DNA from: Palleronia marisminoris
GTDB lineage: Bacteria; Pseudomonadota; Alphaproteobacteria; Rhodobacterales; Rhodobacteraceae
Assembly (NCBI RefSeq): GCF_900172315.1
Contig: NZ_FWFV01000013.1
Location: 1-63,001, forward strand
Direction of reading: 5' to 3'
Length of the DNA stretch: 63,001 nt
Below are positions 44,945-53,115 of the stretch, piece by piece; position 1 is the stretch's first letter, and each line of letters begins with the position of its first letter. Below the pieces are notes generated by a model. It searched no databases and was not told where the DNA came from. It saw nothing but the letters and a program-made list of their open reading frames with translations. The translations under genes and the position numbers were made by a program.

Positions 44945-45037
44945 ACCTACCTTCCCTCCGCCGGTGCTAGCCGGATCAGGTTTTGCGGGTTCGCGGAAGG
45001 TCCGCATCTCAGCCCGTCGAACGAGCACCCCGAGGTA
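44945..45037 (-). promoter_or_regulatory. TPP riboswitch (THI box) upstream of thiBPQ
   Basis: On the minus strand the sequence shows the ordered THI-box elements: GGGGTGC, then GGCTGAGATG, ACCCGC, ACCTGATCCGG (here AACCTGATCCGGCTAG) and the closing CCGGCGGAGGGA. It lies 41 bp before the thiB start. Binding of thiamine pyrophosphate should shut off the transporter operon, probably at the ribosome site, since no T-run terminator is seen after it. Confidence 0.95.
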
Positions 45038-45085
45038 GGGCAAGAGCTATGTCGCAACCGCACCCGTTGCAAGAGTGTGGCCGGA

Positions 45086-45823
45086 CTAGGCGTGCAGCCA
45101 CTCCAGCGCAGCGGCCACCTCATGCACCTCGATCCGTGGGGGCAGCGCGGGTCGATCGATCATCACGACCGGCAGCCCCATGACGCGCGCAGCATCGATC
45201 TTGGCGCGAGCGCCATTGCCGCCCGCGTTCTTCGAGACGATCAGGTCGATCGCGTGCCTCTCGATCAGGGCGCGGTCGTCCTGCAGCGTGAACGGCCCAC
45301 GAGAGACCTCGACATGCGCGTCCGGGACCGGCAGCGGCCCATCGGGCGGATCGACGAGGCGCAGCAGGTAGAAGTGCTGTGGGTGGTGCGCGAAGAGGCC
45401 CAGATGCATCCGCCCGATCGCCAGCATGACCCGCCGTCGTGGACCGTCGAGCGCACGCACTGCGCCAACAAGATCGGGCACACGCACCCAACTGTCCCCC
45501 GGCTGCGGGTCCCAGGCCGGCCGCGTCAGGGCCAGCAACGGCACCCCGGCCTCGGCCGCGGCGGCGACGGCATGGATGCTCATCTGCGCGGCGAAGGGGT
45601 GAGTCGCGTCGATCAGGTGGGTGATCCGGTTCTCGCGCAGGTACGCCACCAGTCCCGGGATCCCGCCGAACCCCCCGACCCGCTGCGGCAGGGGCTGGCG
45701 CACCGGCCGCTCGACCCGCCCCGCGAACGAGATCGTGCCGGCGACCCCCGCATCGGTCATGGCGCGACATAAGGCGGTCGCCTCGGTCGTGCCGCCGAGG
45801 ATCAGGACGTTGGGCGCTTCCAT
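45086..45823 (-). CDS. cobK: CobK, precorrin-6A reductase
   Basis: 245 aa. N-terminal VLILGGTTEATALCRAM (residues 6-22), THLIDATHPFAAQMS near 65 and DLIVSKNAGGNGARAKIDAARV near 200 identify CobK/CbiJ. It reduces precorrin-6A to 6B with NADPH. It is divergent from cobL with a 99-bp gap, in which I could not find a cobalamin riboswitch. The ATG at 45823 begins the Rossmann strand. Confidence 0.93.
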   Translation of the reverse strand: MEAPNVLILGGTTEATALCRAMTDAGVAGTISFAGRVERPVRQPLPQRVGGFGGIPGLVAYLRENRITHLIDATHPFAAQMSIHAVAAAAEAGVPLLALTRPAWDPQPGDSWVRVPDLVGAVRALDGPRRRVMLAIGRMHLGLFAHHPQHFYLLRLVDPPDGPLPVPDAHVEVSRGPFTLQDDRALIERHAIDLIVSKNAGGNGARAKIDAARVMGLPVVMIDRPALPPRIEVHEVAAALEWLHA

Positions 45824-45922
45824 GACCCCATCAATGCCCCTCGCCGAGGCTCGGGGCAACAGCCCCTTGCCGCGCCGCGCCCCCCGTGCCACCCCTCCGT
45901 CCACGCAAAGAGCGGAGAGCGC

Positions 45923-47098
45923 ATGACCGGCCCCTGGCTCAGCATCATCGGCGTCGGAGAGGACGGGCCGGACGGCCTGACCCCCGCCGCGCGCGCCGCT
46001 TTAAATGCTGCCGAGGTGGTCATGGGCCCGCCCCGCCACCTGTCGCTGGTGCCGACCGGGGGCGAGCGGGTCCAGTGGCCCGTCCCCTTCGCCGATGGCC
46101 TGCCCCTGCTGATGGAGCGGCGCGGGCGCCCCGTCGCCGTGCTGGCCTCGGGTGATCCGTTCTGGTTCGGTGCGGGCTCGGTTCTGGTGCGTGATCTGGA
46201 GCGGTCGGAATGGCACGCCTTCCCCGGCGCGTCCGTGTTCTCGCTGGCCGCCAATCGCCTTGGCTGGCCGCTGGAGCGGACCGTGTGCCTCGGTCTACAC
46301 GCCGCGCCCCTGACGCGCCTGCGCCCGCACCTCGCCCCCGGCACCCGGATCATCGCGACCCTGCGCGACGGCGCCGCGGTGGCCGAACTGGGCGCGTGGC
46401 TGTCGGGCATCGGGTTCGGCGCCTCGCAGATGACGGTCCTCGAGGCGCTCGGTGGCCCGCGCGAGCGGATCACCACCGCCCGCGCCGATGCGCTGACAGC
46501 CGATCACGCTCATCCCGTTGCGGTCGCCATCGAGCCTGCCGGTCCTGCCCTGCCCCTGTCGGCGGGCCGCCCGGACGAAACGTTCGACAACGATGGCCAG
46601 ATCACCAAGCGTCCGATCCGCGCGCTGACCCTGTCGGCCCTCGCCCCCCGCGCGGGCGAGCACCTGTGGGACATCGGCAGCGGCAGCGGCTCGATCGCGA
46701 TAGAGTGGCTCATGGCGCATCCCGCCTGCACCGCCACCGCAATCGAGCGTCGCCCCGACCGCGCCGCCCGCATCCGCGCGAACGCCGATGCGCTGGGGCA
46801 GGACCGGCTGCGCGTGGTCGAGGGCGCCGCGCCCTACGCGCTCGACGGCCTCGCCCCGCCCGACGCGATCTTCGTCGGCGGCGGGCTGACCGAGGCGCTG
46901 CTGGGCCGGCTGACCAGACTCGGTGCCCGCCTCGTGGTCAACGCCGTCACCTTGGAAAGCGAGGCTTTGGTCCTCGCCGCCGAGGCCCGGCTTGGCGGAG
47001 AACTCCTGCGGGTCCAGACCGCCCGCCCGACCTCCATCGGCGGCTTCCGCGGCTGGGACAACGCCTTCCCCCTCCTGCAATGGAGCTGGTCGCCATGA
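45923..47098 (+). CDS. cobL: CobL, precorrin-6Y C5,15-methyltransferase (decarboxylating)
   Basis: 391 aa fusion of CbiE and CbiT. The N-terminal tetrapyrrole methylase (about 1-200) has VLASGDPFWFGAG; the C-terminal class I methyltransferase (about 215-391) has LWDIGSGSGSIAIEW. It methylates C5 and C15 and decarboxylates. First gene of a plus-strand cobL-cobE-cobM-cobB run with overlapping starts and stops. Confidence 0.95.
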   Translation: MTGPWLSIIGVGEDGPDGLTPAARAALNAAEVVMGPPRHLSLVPTGGERVQWPVPFADGLPLLMERRGRPVAVLASGDPFWFGAGSVLVRDLERSEWHAFPGASVFSLAANRLGWPLERTVCLGLHAAPLTRLRPHLAPGTRIIATLRDGAAVAELGAWLSGIGFGASQMTVLEALGGPRERITTARADALTADHAHPVAVAIEPAGPALPLSAGRPDETFDNDGQITKRPIRALTLSALAPRAGEHLWDIGSGSGSIAIEWLMAHPACTATAIERRPDRAARIRANADALGQDRLRVVEGAAPYALDGLAPPDAIFVGGGLTEALLGRLTRLGARLVVNAVTLESEALVLAAEARLGGELLRVQTARPTSIGGFRGWDNAFPLLQWSWSP

Positions 47099-47457
47099 TC
47101 GTCGCCGGCTTCGGCTTCCGCCGCGCGGCGACCGTTGAGAGCCTTGCCGATGCGCTTGCCGCCACCGATGGGACCCCAGACGCGCTGGCCACCGCCGCCG
47201 ACAAGGCCCAGGCGCTCGCGCCGCTGGCCAAGCGGCTCGGCCTGCCGGTCCATGCCGTCCCGCCGGACGCGCTGACCGCGGCGCGAACGCAGACCGACAG
47301 CGCCGCCTCGCGCACCCATCGCAACACCGGCAGCGTGGCCGAAGCCGCGGCCCTCGCCGCCGCCGGGCCGGGCGCGCGCCTTCTGTCACCGCGCGTCGTC
47401 TCGGCCGACCGCATGGCTACCTGCGCGCTCGCCGCCAGCTCGGGAGAGACCTCATGA
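47095..47457 (+). CDS. cobE: CobE/CbiG C-terminal-like cobalamin biosynthesis protein
   Basis: 120 aa. N-terminal [19 protein letters not shown] and the C-terminal [14 protein letters not shown] are typical of the CbiG C-terminal domain, known as CobE in aerobic pathways. Its role is poorly defined; it is required in some bacteria. The start overlaps the cobL stop by ATGA; an earlier in-frame ATG (47080) is inside cobL. Confidence 0.88.
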   Translation: MIVAGFGFRRAATVESLADALAATDGTPDALATAADKAQALAPLAKRLGLPVHAVPPDALTAARTQTDSAASRTHRNTGSVAEAAALAAAGPGARLLSPRVVSADRMATCALAASSGETS

Positions 47458-48248
47458 CCGTCCACTTCATCGGCGCCGGCCCCGGCGCACCGGACCTTCT
47501 GACCCTGCGTGGCCGCGACCTGATCGCCGCCTGCCCCGTCTGCCTCTATGCTGGCTCGCTGGTCCCCGAGGCGGTGTTGGAGCATTGTCCCGCAGGCGCG
47601 CAGATCGTGAACACCGCGCCGATGGACCTCGATGCGATCATGGCCGAGATCGCCCGCGCCCATGAGGCTGGCCACGACGTCGCCCGCCTCCATTCCGGCG
47701 ACCTGTCGGTCTGGTCGGCCATGGGCGAGCAGATCCGGCGCCTCGACGCCTTGGGCATCCCCTACACCGTCACCCCCGGCGTGCCGTCGTTCGCCGCTGC
47801 CGCCGCGGCGCTCGGGTCGGAACTGACGCTGCCCGGCGTCGCGCAATCGGTCGTCCTGACCCGCACGCCCGGCCGCGCCTCCTCGATGCCCGAGGGCGAG
47901 ACGCTGACCAACTTCGCCGCCACCGGCGCGACGCTGGCGATCCACCTGTCGGTCCAGAACCTCGCCACCGTGGTCAGCGACCTGACCCCCGCCTACGGCG
48001 CCGACTGCCCCGTGGCCGTCGTCTTCCGGGCAAGCTGGCCGGACGAGCGCATCCACAGCGCCACCCTCTCCACCGTCGAGGCGACCCTGCCAGAAGGCAT
48101 CACCCGCACCGCCCTGATCCTCGTCGGCCATGCCCTTGGTGCGACCAAATTCACCGAAAGCCGCCTCTACGCCGCGGGCTACGACCGCCGCTACCGCCCC
48201 CAATCCGCCGATTCCCCCTGGAGCGATTGGCAACCCGCCGACGACTGA
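47454..48248 (+). CDS. cobM: CobM, precorrin-4 C11-methyltransferase
   Basis: 264 aa tetrapyrrole methylase. The N-terminal [16 protein letters not shown], the [10 protein letters not shown] that follows, and [15 protein letters not shown] near 80 are the family motifs. The C-terminal [12 protein letters not shown] is typical. ATGA overlap with cobE. Transfers a methyl group to C11 of precorrin-4. Confidence 0.95.
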   Translation: MTVHFIGAGPGAPDLLTLRGRDLIAACPVCLYAGSLVPEAVLEHCPAGAQIVNTAPMDLDAIMAEIARAHEAGHDVARLHSGDLSVWSAMGEQIRRLDALGIPYTVTPGVPSFAAAAAALGSELTLPGVAQSVVLTRTPGRASSMPEGETLTNFAATGATLAIHLSVQNLATVVSDLTPAYGADCPVAVVFRASWPDERIHSATLSTVEATLPEGITRTALILVGHALGATKFTESRLYAAGYDRRYRPQSADSPWSDWQPADD

Positions 48249-48269
48249 CCCCCCTTGAAAGGGCACGCC

Positions 48270-49577
48270 ATGACGCTTCCCCCCGGCCTCTTCGTCTCGG
48301 CCCCGGCCTCGGGCACCGGCAAGACGACCGTGATGCTGGGCCTCCTGCGCGCCCTCGCCGATCGGGGCCTCGCCGTGCAGCCCTTCAAGTCCGGCCCGGA
48401 CTATATCGACCCCGCCTTCCACTTCGCCGCCAGCGGCCGGCCATCCTTCAACCTCGACAGCTGGGCGATGGACGAGGGGCTGCTCGGCGCGCTGGCCGCC
48501 CGCGCCGGCGACGCGGATATCTGCGTGGGCGAGGGGTCGATGGGCCTCTATGACGGGGTCGCCACGCGGGGCCGCGCGGGGTTCGGCACCTCGGCCGAGA
48601 CGGCGCAGCGGATGGGCTGGCCGGTGATCCTGGTGCTCGACGTGGGCGGGCAGGCGCAATCGGCGGCGGCCACCGCGCTTGGCTTCGCCACCTACGCGCC
48701 CGACCTGCCCTTCGCGGGCGTCATCCTGAACCGCGTCGCCTCGCCCCGGCACGAGCGGCTGACCCGGCTGGGGATGGAGCGCGCCGGCCTGACCGTGCTC
48801 GGTGCGCTGCCCCGGCGCGGAGACCTTGCCCTGCCCGAACGCCACCTTGGCCTGATTCAGGCGGTCGAGCACCCGGACCTCGACGCCGCCATCGCCGGAT
48901 ACGCCGCCTTCCTGACCGAGAATATCGACCTCGACACCGTCATCGCCGCCGCCCGCGCAGGCATCGCGCTGCAGCCCGGCCCGCTGCCGAAACCGCCCGC
49001 CCAGCGCATCGCGCTTGCGCAGGATGCGGCGTTCTCGTTCACCTATCCGCATCTTCTGGAGGGGTGGCGGCAGGCGGGGGCCGAGATCCTGCCCTTCTCG
49101 CCCCTCGCCGACGATCCCGTTCCCGACGCCGACCTCGTCTGGCTACCCGGCGGCTACCCAGAGCTTCACGCCGGCCGCATCGCCGCCGCCGCCACCTTCC
49201 GGCGCACCCTTCGTGCCCACGCCGAGCAGAAGCCCGTGCACGGCGAATGCGGCGGCTACATGGCGCTCGGCACCGCGCTGATCGACAAAGGGGGGGAGCG
49301 GCACGAGATGGCGGGCCTGCTGGGCCTCGTCACCTCGTACGAGACGAGGAAGTTCCATCTCGGCTACCGCCGCGCGACGCTGACCGAGGCCATGCCCGGC
49401 CACGCGCCCGGCGCCGTGCTGCGCGGTCACGAGTTCCACTATTCCACCGTTCTGGACCAGCCCGACGCGCCGCTTGCGCAGGTCGCCGACGCGGACGGGA
49501 ACGCGGTGCCCGAAACGGGTGCCCGCCGCGGCAACGTGACGGGCACCTTCTTCCACATGATCTCAGCGGAAGACTGA
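48270..49577 (+). CDS. cobB: CobB, hydrogenobyrinate/cobyrinate a,c-diamide synthase
   Basis: 435 aa, glutamine-dependent amidase. P-loop SAPASGTGKTTVMLGLL near 10-26 and a C-terminal glutamine amidotransferase domain (about 245-435) with WLPGGYPELHAG and nucleophile Cys in HGECGGYMALG near 328. It amidates the a and c side chains. The ATG at 48270 is 21 bp after cobM; the frame is open five codons earlier. Confidence 0.95.
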   Translation: MTLPPGLFVSAPASGTGKTTVMLGLLRALADRGLAVQPFKSGPDYIDPAFHFAASGRPSFNLDSWAMDEGLLGALAARAGDADICVGEGSMGLYDGVATRGRAGFGTSAETAQRMGWPVILVLDVGGQAQSAAATALGFATYAPDLPFAGVILNRVASPRHERLTRLGMERAGLTVLGALPRRGDLALPERHLGLIQAVEHPDLDAAIAGYAAFLTENIDLDTVIAAARAGIALQPGPLPKPPAQRIALAQDAAFSFTYPHLLEGWRQAGAEILPFSPLADDPVPDADLVWLPGGYPELHAGRIAAAATFRRTLRAHAEQKPVHGECGGYMALGTALIDKGGERHEMAGLLGLVTSYETRKFHLGYRRATLTEAMPGHAPGAVLRGHEFHYSTVLDQPDAPLAQVADADGNAVPETGARRGNVTGTFFHMISAED

Positions 49578-49679
49578 CAGGCTGGGAATTCGCAGCTTGG
49601 GATAGGAATGGCGGATGATCCACGCCCCGGCGCCGAGGCTGGCGAGGACGATGGCAGCGGTGACGATATCGACGAACAT
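49563..49679 (-). CDS. Possible 38-residue single-pass membrane protein
   Basis: A short open frame on the opposite strand, overlapping the end of cobB by 15 bp. It encodes one hydrophobic helix (IVTAAIVLASLGAGAWII, about residues 5-22) and a basic tail (RHSYPKLRIPSLSVFR). The hydrophobic-then-basic design is protein-like, but there is no clear ribosome site and no known family. Could equally be chance. Confidence 0.3.
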   Translation of the reverse strand: MFVDIVTAAIVLASLGAGAWIIRHSYPKLRIPSLSVFR

Positions 49680-49835
49680 GAGGGGGACTCTCGTTAAGCG
49701 GCTTGTCCGACGCATATCCGGACGGCACCCGGACGCGCGTCGACCAACGGCAATCCGCGCCCTGTTTGCGACTGCAATGCCGTCGCCCGCACGGAAAAAC
49801 TTTCCCTCGCGGGCCCACGCGCCTAAAGCGCCCTC

Positions 49836-50555
49836 ATGACCGGTTTCGTCAGCTTCGTCGGCTCGGGCCCCGGCGACCCAGAGCTTCTGACCCTCAAGGC
49901 CGTCGACCGCCTGAAGCGGGCCGATGCGGTGCTGTTCGACGACCTGTCCTCGGGGCCGATCCTGTCCCACGCGCGCGCCGGGGCCGACCTTGTCGCCGTC
50001 GGCAAGCGCGCCGGGCGCCCGTCGCCCCGGCAGGACCACGTCAGCCGACTGCTGGTGGACTACGCCACCGAGGGCGGGCGCATCGTGCGCCTGAAATCCG
50101 GCGACCCAGGTGTGTTCGGGCGGCTGGAAGAGGAGCTTCTGGCGCTGAAGGCCGCCGGCATCCCTTACGAGATCGTGCCGGGCATCCCCTCGGCCATCGC
50201 GGCGGCGGCGGCGGCGGGCATCCCCCTGACGCGGCGGCTGACCGCACGCCGGGTGCAGTTCGTCACCGGCCACGACGCGAGCGGCGCGCTGCCCGGCGAC
50301 CTCGACCTCGACGCGCTGGCCGATCCTACCGCCTCGACCGTGGTGTTCATGGGCAAGCGCACGTTCCCTGCGCTGGCCGAGGCGCTGATCGCGCGCGGCC
50401 TGCCCCCGACGCAGCCCGCCATCCTGGCCGAGGCCGTCTCGACCTCCGATCAGATCATCACGCGCGCCACGGTGGCGGACCTGGCCGAGCGCCTTGCCGC
50501 CGAACGGTCCGAGCATGCCGCGCTGATCCTCTACGGTCCGCTGGCCGATGGTTGA
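49836..50555 (+). CDS. cobA: CobA, uroporphyrinogen-III C-methyltransferase
   Basis: 239 aa SUMT. N-terminal FVGSGPGDPELLTLKAVDRL, the VGKRAGRPS that follows (G-K-R motif), IVRLKSGDPGVFGRLEEE near 83 and VPGIPSAIAAAAAAGIPLT near 113 are diagnostic. It makes precorrin-2, the entry to cobalamin and sirohaem. Starts a second plus-strand run, cobA-cobF-DUF1636; a 258-bp spacer follows cobB. Confidence 0.93.
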   Translation: MTGFVSFVGSGPGDPELLTLKAVDRLKRADAVLFDDLSSGPILSHARAGADLVAVGKRAGRPSPRQDHVSRLLVDYATEGGRIVRLKSGDPGVFGRLEEELLALKAAGIPYEIVPGIPSAIAAAAAAGIPLTRRLTARRVQFVTGHDASGALPGDLDLDALADPTASTVVFMGKRTFPALAEALIARGLPPTQPAILAEAVSTSDQIITRATVADLAERLAAERSEHAALILYGPLADG

Positions 50556-51267
50556 GATCACGCTGGTCGGCATCGGCACCGGCAACCCCGAACATGTCAC
50601 CCTTGAAGGCCGCCGCGCGATCGCCGAGGCCGAGTTGATCCTTATCCCGCGCAAGGCCGCGAAGGATGACCTCGCCCATCTGCGCGAGCGAATCGTGGCT
50701 GACGCCGGCAGTCGCGCGCGGATCGTCCATTTCGACTATCCCACCCGCGACCAAAGCCTGCCCTACCAGCAGCGCGTCCGCGCCTGGCACGACGAGATCG
50801 CGGAGCGCTGGTGTGAGGCGATCGGCGACGCACCGACCGTGACACTTCTGGTCTGGGGCGATCCTGGCCTCTACGATTCGACCCTGCGGATCGCCCAGCG
50901 CCTGCCGGGCGCGCGCGCGCGCGTCATCCCCGGCATCACGGCGCTGCAGGCGCTGACGGCCGCCCACGCGATCCCGTTCAACACGGTCAACGGCCCCGTC
51001 ACCGTGACCACCGGCCGCCGCCTGCGAGACAGCGGCTGGCCCGAGGGGGCCGAGACGGTCGTCGTGATGCTGGACGGCGAATGCAGCTTTCAGGCGCTGC
51101 CCGGTGACCTCCATATCTGGTGGGGCGCCTACCTCGGGATGGCCGAGCAGATCATCGACCGCGGCCCCCTGGCCGAGGCCACCTACCGCATCGTCTCCGC
51201 TCGCGCCGCGGCGCGCGAGAGGCACGGCTGGATCATGGACACCTACCTGCTGCGGCAGCCGGATTGA
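50548..51267 (+). CDS. cobF: CobF, precorrin-6A synthase (deacetylating)
   Basis: 239 aa tetrapyrrole methylase of the aerobic pathway. N-terminal LVGIGTGNPEHVTLEG, then LIPRKAAKDDLAHLR, LLVWGDPGLYDSTLRIA near 107 and VIPGITALQALTAAHAIPFN near 128. Its presence marks the oxygen-dependent route. Overlaps cobA by 8 bp. Confidence 0.94.
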   Translation: MVEITLVGIGTGNPEHVTLEGRRAIAEAELILIPRKAAKDDLAHLRERIVADAGSRARIVHFDYPTRDQSLPYQQRVRAWHDEIAERWCEAIGDAPTVTLLVWGDPGLYDSTLRIAQRLPGARARVIPGITALQALTAAHAIPFNTVNGPVTVTTGRRLRDSGWPEGAETVVVMLDGECSFQALPGDLHIWWGAYLGMAEQIIDRGPLAEATYRIVSARAAARERHGWIMDTYLLRQPD

Positions 51268-51575
51268 CCGCGATCCTCCACCTTTGCGCGACCTGCCGCC
51301 CGGGCGTCGAGACCGGGCCCCTGCGCGACGCCCTGCCCGAAGGCGTCGAGCTGCGGCTCCATGAATGCCTGAACGCCTGCGGAAAGCCGGTGGCGCTATC
51401 GGTGCAGGGGCGAGGGACCGGCTACCTCTTCGCCGGGGTCGACCCTGTCGAGGATGCGGCCGACATCGCCGCGACGGCACGCACCTACATGGCAGCGCCG
51501 GGTGGCGCGATCGAGGATGCCCGCCCCTGCGGACGCCTGCGCTTCTGCCTGATTGGGCGCCTGCCCGCGATCTGA
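51264..51575 (+). CDS. DUF1636 metal-binding protein
   Basis: 103 aa from a TTG that overlaps the cobF stop (TTGA). Four conserved-type Cys residues are arranged as thioredoxin-like 2Fe-2S ligands: LCATCRPGVE near 8-11 and HECLNACGKP near 35-39. This matches the DUF1636 family, often found beside cobalamin genes. The start codon is uncertain because TTG starts are rare, but no ATG or GTG precedes the first Cys. Role unknown. Confidence 0.78.
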   Translation: MTAILHLCATCRPGVETGPLRDALPEGVELRLHECLNACGKPVALSVQGRGTGYLFAGVDPVEDAADIAATARTYMAAPGGAIEDARPCGRLRFCLIGRLPAI

Positions 51576-51641
51576 CCGCGTTAGCGCTTCGGCCCAAGCG
51601 CCCTAGGTCAACGCTCCGGAACGGTCGCGAAGGAGCCAAGC

Positions 51642-53042
51642 ATGACCACCCACAGCTGCGACGTCGCCGTGATCGGCGCCGGAACCGCGGGAATCTCGGC
51701 CGAGCGGGCTGCGCGCGAAGCCGGCGCGACGACCCGGCTGATCGACCCCTACTTCGACGGCACCATGTGCGCGAATCGTGGCTGCATGCCCTCGAAACTG
51801 CTGCTCGCCGCCGCTCATGCCGCCCACAGGGCGCGGGATGCGGGCACGTTCGGCATCCGCACCGGCGAGGTGTCGGTGGATGGCCCCGCCGTGATGGACC
51901 GGGTCCGCCGGTTCCGCGACGACTTCGCCGCCTCCACCCGGAAGGTGTTCGACGAGCTGCCCGCCGACACCTGCATCAAGGCGCGCGCCCGTTTCACCGG
52001 CCCCACAACGCTGTCCCTCGACAACGGCGACACCGTCGAAGCGCGGGCCGTCGTGATTGCAGCCGGCTCGTCGCCGATGATCCCCCCGCCGCTGGAGGGG
52101 CTGGGAGACCTCGCCCTGACGAACCAGTCCATCTTCGAGCTTCAGGACCTGCCGAAGACACTGGCGGTGATCGGCGGCGGCGCCATCGGGCTGGAGATGG
52201 CGCAGGGCTTCGCACGGCTGGGGGTCGAGGTGACGCTGCTCGACCGGGAGCGTACCTTGGGCGGCACCGAGGATCCCGAGGTTCAGAAGGCCGTCCATCA
52301 GGCAATGGCCGAAGAGATGGCGCTGCATCTGGGGGTTTCGGTCGAGGCAGAGCGGCAGGGCGACGCGGTGCATCTGTCGTGGGACGGCGGCGCGGGCACG
52401 TTCGACCGTGTGCTCGTCGCCACCGGGCGCCCTCCGAACCTCGACGGGCTAGGACTCGACGCGACGGGGCTGGACTGCGACGACAAGGGCTTGCCGGTCT
52501 TCGACCCCGGCACCCTGCAATGCGGCGACGCCCCGATCTTCATCGCGGGCGACGCGAATGCCGACAGGCCGGTCCTGCACGAGGCGTCGGAAGAGGGCGC
52601 ACTGGCGGGACGCAACGCCGTCGCCTTCCCCGCCGTGACGGCCGTCAAGCGCGTGCCGCGTTTCCAGGTGACCTTCACCGATCCCGCGATCGTCCAGATC
52701 GGCGACGGACCGTCCGACGCGGGCGTGTCCGGCACCGCCCGGTTCGAGAATCAGGGTCGCGCGAAGGTTGAAAACCGGAATCGCGGGGTCGTGCGCCTCT
52801 TCGCTTCACCGGGCGATGGCTACCTGGTGGGCGCCGAGATGTTCGCGCCGGGGGCCGAGCACATGGCGCATTTCTTCATGCTGGCGATCCTGAACCGGCT
52901 GACCGCCTCCTCGGTTGCCGAGGTGCCGCTCTATCATCCCACGCTCGAAGAGGGGCTGAGCGGCGCGCTCGGCCAGATCTGCAGCGATACGGCGCTGACG
53001 ACGGCGGGCCGCTGGCAAACTGCGCCGAAGCCGGGCGGATGA
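51642..53042 (+). CDS. Pyridine nucleotide-disulfide oxidoreductase, dihydrolipoyl-dehydrogenase-like
   Basis: 466 aa class I flavin disulfide reductase. FAD motif VIGAGTAGISAERAA near 10-24, redox disulfide in CANRGCMPSK (Cys 43 and 48), NAD(P) motif VIGGGAIGLEMAQGF near 178-192, and the C-terminal base His in PLYHPTLEEG near 432. It resembles the CARVGCMPSK branch of lipoamide-dehydrogenase-like enzymes whose substrate is uncertain, rather than the Lpd of the 2-oxoacid dehydrogenase complexes. It stands 66 bp after the DUF1636 gene. Confidence 0.88.
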   Translation: MTTHSCDVAVIGAGTAGISAERAAREAGATTRLIDPYFDGTMCANRGCMPSKLLLAAAHAAHRARDAGTFGIRTGEVSVDGPAVMDRVRRFRDDFAASTRKVFDELPADTCIKARARFTGPTTLSLDNGDTVEARAVVIAAGSSPMIPPPLEGLGDLALTNQSIFELQDLPKTLAVIGGGAIGLEMAQGFARLGVEVTLLDRERTLGGTEDPEVQKAVHQAMAEEMALHLGVSVEAERQGDAVHLSWDGGAGTFDRVLVATGRPPNLDGLGLDATGLDCDDKGLPVFDPGTLQCGDAPIFIAGDANADRPVLHEASEEGALAGRNAVAFPAVTAVKRVPRFQVTFTDPAIVQIGDGPSDAGVSGTARFENQGRAKVENRNRGVVRLFASPGDGYLVGAEMFAPGAEHMAHFFMLAILNRLTASSVAEVPLYHPTLEEGLSGALGQICSDTALTTAGRWQTAPKPGG

Positions 53043-53115
53043 TCGCCATGGGGTGTTGAGAAACGGTTACGATGCGGTGATACCGGCGTCACGCATGTGA
53101 CCTGGAGTGACCCTC

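Noticed and set aside
43949-45043. Upstream extension of the thiP frame through thiB and the riboswitch
   Set aside because: It is Arg/Gly-rich, out of frame with thiB and crosses the TPP riboswitch; thiP begins near 43948.
45824-45922. A cobalamin riboswitch between cobK and cobL
   Set aside because: The gap is only 99 bp and no B12-box sequence was recognised on either strand.
46947-49052. A 701-codon minus-strand open frame over cobE-cobM-cobB
   Set aside because: Gly/Arg/Asp-rich antisense shadow; the plus-strand genes have clear cobalamin motifs and coupled starts.
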